Assembly: GCA_002398825.1 (NCBI GenBank)
Contig: DHBS01000028.1
Span: 1-18,556, forward strand
Direction: 5' to 3'
Length of the DNA stretch: 18,556 nt
Source of the DNA: Syntrophomonas sp. UBA4922
GTDB lineage: Bacteria; Bacillota; Syntrophomonadia; Syntrophomonadales; Syntrophomonadaceae
Shown: positions 15,645 through 18,556 of the stretch, in pieces
Position numbering within the stretch: the stretch's first letter is position 1
Layout of the letters: the number at the start of each line of letters is the position of its first letter
Notes under the pieces: model-generated
Told to the model about the DNA's origin: nothing
Database searches by the model: none
Seen by the model: the letters and a program-made list of their open reading frames with translations, nothing else
Program-made: the position numbers and the translations under genes

Positions 15645-16252
15645 TGGCTTATGCGGTCTTAGGCCCCTGTGGCACTTTCAGTGAAGAGGCCGCCCGGAGG
15701 TATTGGGGGGCGGGGGTGGAACTGACAACTGTGGAGGATTTGGACATAATAGGCCGATTGCTGGCCGATCGCCAGGTTCAAGGCGCACTGGTGCCCTTGC
15801 ACAATACCATAACCGGATGGGTAAACTCCACCCTCAAGCTTTTCAAAACACAGCGCCTGGCTATACAGGGACAGATTGATATACCGGTTGCACAGCATCT
15901 TATGGCCTGTAATCCCTATGACCTGCAGGACCTGGAGGTGGTTATCTCCCATCCCCTGGCCCTGGAGCAATGCCGGGACTTCATCGCCTTCAGGCTTAAT
16001 GGGGTCAAACTGGAACACCTTTCCAGCACGGCCGGAGCCGCTCAGGTGCTGCGCTCGGAGCCGCGCCGGGCTGCCTCCATCGGAAGCGTTCAGGCGGCTC
16101 GGTTATATGGCCTGAAGATTATACAGCATAATATCAACCGCCCCGGAAATATCACCTGTTTCGTTCATATTGAGAGCCTTAGGAAAGCGCCGTTTTCCAA
16201 CCGGAGCCAGGCCCGCCCCTCTGCCTTCCGGCCATGCCGGGACAGACGCTGA
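15644..16252 (+). CDS. pheA: Prephenate dehydratase-like protein, catalytic domain only, divergent
   Basis: Likely converts prephenate to phenylpyruvate for phenylalanine synthesis. GPCGTFSEEAA (7-17) opens the domain; SHPLALEQC (102-110), SSTAGAA (127-133), IGSVQAARLYGL (146-157) and NINRPGNITCF (163-173) follow the dehydratase pattern. At 202 residues it has the dehydratase domain but no C-terminal ACT domain, which usually brings the length to about 270-280 and mediates Phe inhibition. There is no room for one: only 75 bases remain before hemZ. Two usually conserved spots differ: the PxENS segment reads PLHNT (51-55), and the catalytic TRF reads TCF (171-173). The last 25 residues are rich in Arg and Pro. 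It overlaps aroF by one base and is cotranscribed. It could be a functional but unusual enzyme, or a decaying copy. Confidence 0.8.
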   Translation: MAYAVLGPCGTFSEEAARRYWGAGVELTTVEDLDIIGRLLADRQVQGALVPLHNTITGWVNSTLKLFKTQRLAIQGQIDIPVAQHLMACNPYDLQDLEVVISHPLALEQCRDFIAFRLNGVKLEHLSSTAGAAQVLRSEPRRAASIGSVQAARLYGLKIIQHNINRPGNITCFVHIESLRKAPFSNRSQARPSAFRPCRDRR

Positions 16253-16267
16253 AAGCCGCCCCCGGGT

Positions 16268-16296
16268 TTGGTCTGCGGTTAAGATTCGGGTATTAT
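16268..16296 (+). promoter_or_regulatory. Possible internal promoter for hemZ-hisS
   Basis: TTGGTC (16268-16273) and TATTAT (16291-16296) are separated by 17 bases, 31 bases before the hemZ start. The -35 match is only moderate. It would free hemZ and hisS from the Phe T-box. Confidence 0.3.
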
Positions 16297-16327
16297 TATC
16301 TAATGAAGCAAAATGGGAGGGCGTAAA

Positions 16328-17815
16328 TTGCGCATCATACTCAAACTGGAACCTAACAGCCTTTATGACAGTATCCATGAACTGGTTCGCATGGCTTATC
16401 CCGGCTGTGAGATCGTCTGCGGGGAAGGCGAGGGGGATTTGATGCTTGAGCTGCGCCTTGATATCGATGATAAGGCGGCCGTAATCGCGGCGCAGATTCA
16501 CACTGCACAAGGCGCCCGGACCCGGCGGGAGAGATGCGCTATTGCGGCGGACATCGGGGCCGGACTCTTCAACTGGGCTAAGCAGCAGGTGCGGGCTTTT
16601 ACCTATGACCTGCTCTGCGAGCTGACCGGGGAGAATATCAACCGCTACGGCATCCTGACCGGGATGAGGCCGGTTAAACTGGCGCACCGTCTTTTTGACC
16701 AGGGCCTCAACCCCCGGGAAATAGAAAAACGCCTGGGCTCAGACTACCGCCTGGATCCGGAGAAGGCCCATTTGCTGGTGGAGATCGCCAAGGCTAACCG
16801 GCCTTATCTGCTCGGGGCAGATGAGGCCGGCAAATGGGTCAGTATTTACCTGGGCATCCCTTATTGCCCCTCCCGCTGTTACTATTGTTCGTTTCCGGGG
16901 GCGGTCCTGACTAATTATGAAACCGAAATAATCCCTTTTCTTGAGGCGCTATTCCGTGAGATCAGGGCATTATCCGGCTATTTGAAAGAGCGGGGCTTAA
17001 AAGTTCAAACAGTGTACCTGGGCGGGGGCACCCCTACAGTGCTCTCCACTTACCATCTCGAGCGGCTTTTTGCCGAGCTCGTGGCTTGCGGCTATATAAC
17101 AGCCCAAACGGCGGAGATCACTGTAGAGGCGGGCAGGCCGGATACCCTGGACCTTCACAAGCTTCGGGCTTTGAAGGCCAACGGGGTCAACCGCATCTGC
17201 ATCAACCCTCAATCCATGAATGATAACACCCTGGCCGTTATCGGCAGGAATCATGATCAGAAAGGAGTGATTAAGTCCCTTGAATGGGTAAGGGAAGTCG
17301 GAATCGAAAAAATCAATATGGACGTAATCATAGGTCTTCCTGGGGAAGGCCTGACCGAAAACACGAACACAGCACAACAAATTCTCAGATTAGAACCAGA
17401 CAACATCACGGTCCATACCCTGGCTTTAAAGAAGGGTTCTCTTATGGCTGAGAAGGAAAACGGGATTACCCCGCAGGAGAGAACCAGGCAGGTCGAAGCC
17501 GGGGTGGAACTATTCAGTGACTTGCTGCGCGGGGCTGGTTTTATACCCTATTACCTGTATAGGCAAAAATATATGAAAGCCAGTATGGAGAATCTGGGTT
17601 ACGCCAGGCCTGGATCCTTCTGCCTTTACAATATTCAAATGATAGAGGAGAGGCAGACCATTATCGGGTTGGGCGGAGGGGCCGGCAGCAAATTCATTGA
17701 TCTCAAGGCAGGCAGTCTGGAGTCGTTTTACAACCCCAAAAACCCCGCGGCATACTGCCAGACCGTGGAACAGCTAATCTCTCGTAAAGTTGACAAGCTT
17801 AGGGCATTAAATTAG
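16328..17815 (+). CDS. hemZ: Coproporphyrinogen III dehydrogenase-like radical SAM protein HemZ
   Basis: Radical SAM enzyme of the HemN/HemZ group, annotated for oxygen-independent conversion of coproporphyrinogen III to protoporphyrinogen IX in heme synthesis; some members may act otherwise. The start chosen is TTG at 16328, six bases after GGGAGGG; the in-frame ATG at 16313 itself spans that ribosome site. This gives 495 residues, close to B. subtilis HemZ (about 500). The N-terminal 165 residues include GENINRYGILTGMRPVKL (101-118), a HemZ hallmark. The SAM cluster motif YCPSRCYYCSFPG gives Cys180, Cys184 and Cys187 (CxxxCxxC). VYLGGGTPTVLS and NMDVIIGLPGE follow as SAM and barrel motifs. 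The C-terminus has YLYRQKYM and YARPG. It ends 57 bases before hisS, the standard Clostridial order. Confidence 0.93.
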   Translation: MRIILKLEPNSLYDSIHELVRMAYPGCEIVCGEGEGDLMLELRLDIDDKAAVIAAQIHTAQGARTRRERCAIAADIGAGLFNWAKQQVRAFTYDLLCELTGENINRYGILTGMRPVKLAHRLFDQGLNPREIEKRLGSDYRLDPEKAHLLVEIAKANRPYLLGADEAGKWVSIYLGIPYCPSRCYYCSFPGAVLTNYETEIIPFLEALFREIRALSGYLKERGLKVQTVYLGGGTPTVLSTYHLERLFAELVACGYITAQTAEITVEAGRPDTLDLHKLRALKANGVNRICINPQSMNDNTLAVIGRNHDQKGVIKSLEWVREVGIEKINMDVIIGLPGEGLTENTNTAQQILRLEPDNITVHTLALKKGSLMAEKENGITPQERTRQVEAGVELFSDLLRGAGFIPYYLYRQKYMKASMENLGYARPGSFCLYNIQMIEERQTIIGLGGGAGSKFIDLKAGSLESFYNPKNPAAYCQTVEQLISRKVDKLRALN

Positions 17816-17861
17816 AATTATCCATGACAATGACCATTATTCTACCCAATTTTGATAATTC
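17815..17861. repeat. Inverted repeat GAATTATC / GATAATTC between hemZ and hisS
   Basis: Perfect 8-bp arms (17815-17822 and 17854-17861) with 31 bases between them fill most of the hemZ-hisS gap. The right arm ends two bases before the hisS GGAGG site, so pairing in RNA might hinder hisS translation. The AT-rich stem is weak. Confidence 0.35.
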
Positions 17862-17872
17862 TGGAGGATATT

Positions 17873-18556
17873 ATGCCCATCAAAGCCCCTCGGGGCACAT
17901 ACGATACTCTGCCTCCGGTTTCCGGAAACTGGCAGGCCCTGGAAGACAGCCTCAAAGAGGTTGCCCGGCTGTATGGCTATCAGGAGATCCGCACCCCGCT
18001 TTTTGAACACACTGAACTTTTTGAGCGGGGAGTCGGGGAAGGAACCGATATCGTCAGCAAAGAGATGTATACCTTTTTTGATAAATCCGGGCGCAGTCTT
18101 ACTCTCAGGCCGGAGATGACGGCCAGTTGCGCCCGCGCCTTGATAGAACACAGCGCACATGCGGGATTGCTGCCGGTAAAGTGGTTCTATTACGGGCCCA
18201 TGTTTCGCTACGACCGCCCCCAAAGCGGCCGTTACCGGCAGTTTCACCAGTTTGGGGTTGAGGTCTTTGGCAGCGCCAGCCCGATGGTGGATGCCGAAGT
18301 CTTGATGATGGTGGTGCAGATGCTGCGAGCCATCGGCCTGACGGAATACCGGCTGCATATCAATTCGGTGGGCTGTCCGTCCTGCCGCGATAGCTATCGC
18401 CAGGCCCTGTTAGCCCATATTAAGCCGCTTTATGAGCAGCTTTGCCCGGATTGCCGGCAGCGCTACCAGCAGAACCCCTTGCGGGTTCTGGACTGCAAGA
18501 ACGAGGGCTGCCGCAAGGTCCTGGAAGGGGTGCCCCATATGCTGGACTATCTTTGT
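17873..18556 (+). CDS. hisS: Histidyl-tRNA synthetase (3' end beyond window)
   Basis: Class II aminoacyl-tRNA synthetase that charges tRNA-His. The 228 codons present start at an ATG five bases after GGAGG. KAPRGTYD (4-11) is the HisS N-terminal signature, TLRPEMTAS (77-85) lies in the catalytic core, and FYYGPMFRYDRPQSGRYRQF (105-124) is class II motif 2 with its arginine. SVGCPSCRDSYR and LDCKNEGC are in the insertion region, where Cys pairs are common in Clostridial HisS. The reading frame remains open at the window end; motif 3 and the anticodon-binding domain are outside. aspS would be expected next. No His T-box is present upstream. Confidence 0.95.
   Translation, partial: MPIKAPRGTYDTLPPVSGNWQALEDSLKEVARLYGYQEIRTPLFEHTELFERGVGEGTDIVSKEMYTFFDKSGRSLTLRPEMTASCARALIEHSAHAGLLPVKWFYYGPMFRYDRPQSGRYRQFHQFGVEVFGSASPMVDAEVLMMVVQMLRAIGLTEYRLHINSVGCPSCRDSYRQALLAHIKPLYEQLCPDCRQRYQQNPLRVLDCKNEGCRKVLEGVPHMLDYLC

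Overview
The window looks like a chromosomal segment of a low-to-mid GC, strictly anaerobic Firmicute (class Clostridia). A Syntrophomonadaceae- or Peptococcaceae-like host is my best guess; no marker here fixes the species. The reasons are the gene order recJ-rel-dtd-MBL hydrolase-hemZ-hisS, which is typical of Clostridia and Bacilli, a T-box leader, strong AGGAGG-type ribosome sites with some TTG starts, and a selenocysteine formate dehydrogenase.

Region 1 (1-6799) concerns molybdenum/tungsten cofactor. A twin-arginine-exported formate dehydrogenase catalytic subunit runs leftward out of the window. It reads through an in-frame UGA (selenocysteine 210) that is followed by a SECIS-like hairpin. 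Behind it, also leftward, lies a MoeA protein fused to a periplasmic-binding-protein-like domain. A normal MoeA is transcribed divergently from it. The space between the two moeA genes carries a 9-bp perfect inverted repeat next to a -10 box. The two MoeA proteins presumably serve the final metal insertion step for enzymes such as the formate dehydrogenase.

Region 2 (6803-7903) holds a leftward P-loop ATPase of unknown role, convergent with moeA, whose second P-loop has decayed.

Region 3 (8136-14212) is a compact rightward group: recJ (DNA repair exonuclease), rel (bifunctional (p)ppGpp synthetase/hydrolase), dtd (D-aminoacyl-tRNA deacylase) and a metallo-beta-lactamase-fold hydrolase. Junctions overlap or are very short, so it is probably one operon.

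Region 4 (14213-18556) begins with a good promoter and a T-box leader whose specifier reads UUC (Phe). It controls a DAHP synthase and a divergent, ACT-less prephenate dehydratase, followed by hemZ and the start of hisS. The leader is unusual: one Stem I is followed by two complete antiterminator/terminator units in series. Both aromatic enzymes lack an allosteric domain, which suggests that phenylalanine control here rests mostly on the RNA. The aromatic pair appears inserted into an otherwise conserved MBL-hemZ-hisS order.

No rRNA, tRNA, CRISPR array, insertion sequence or phage feature was seen.
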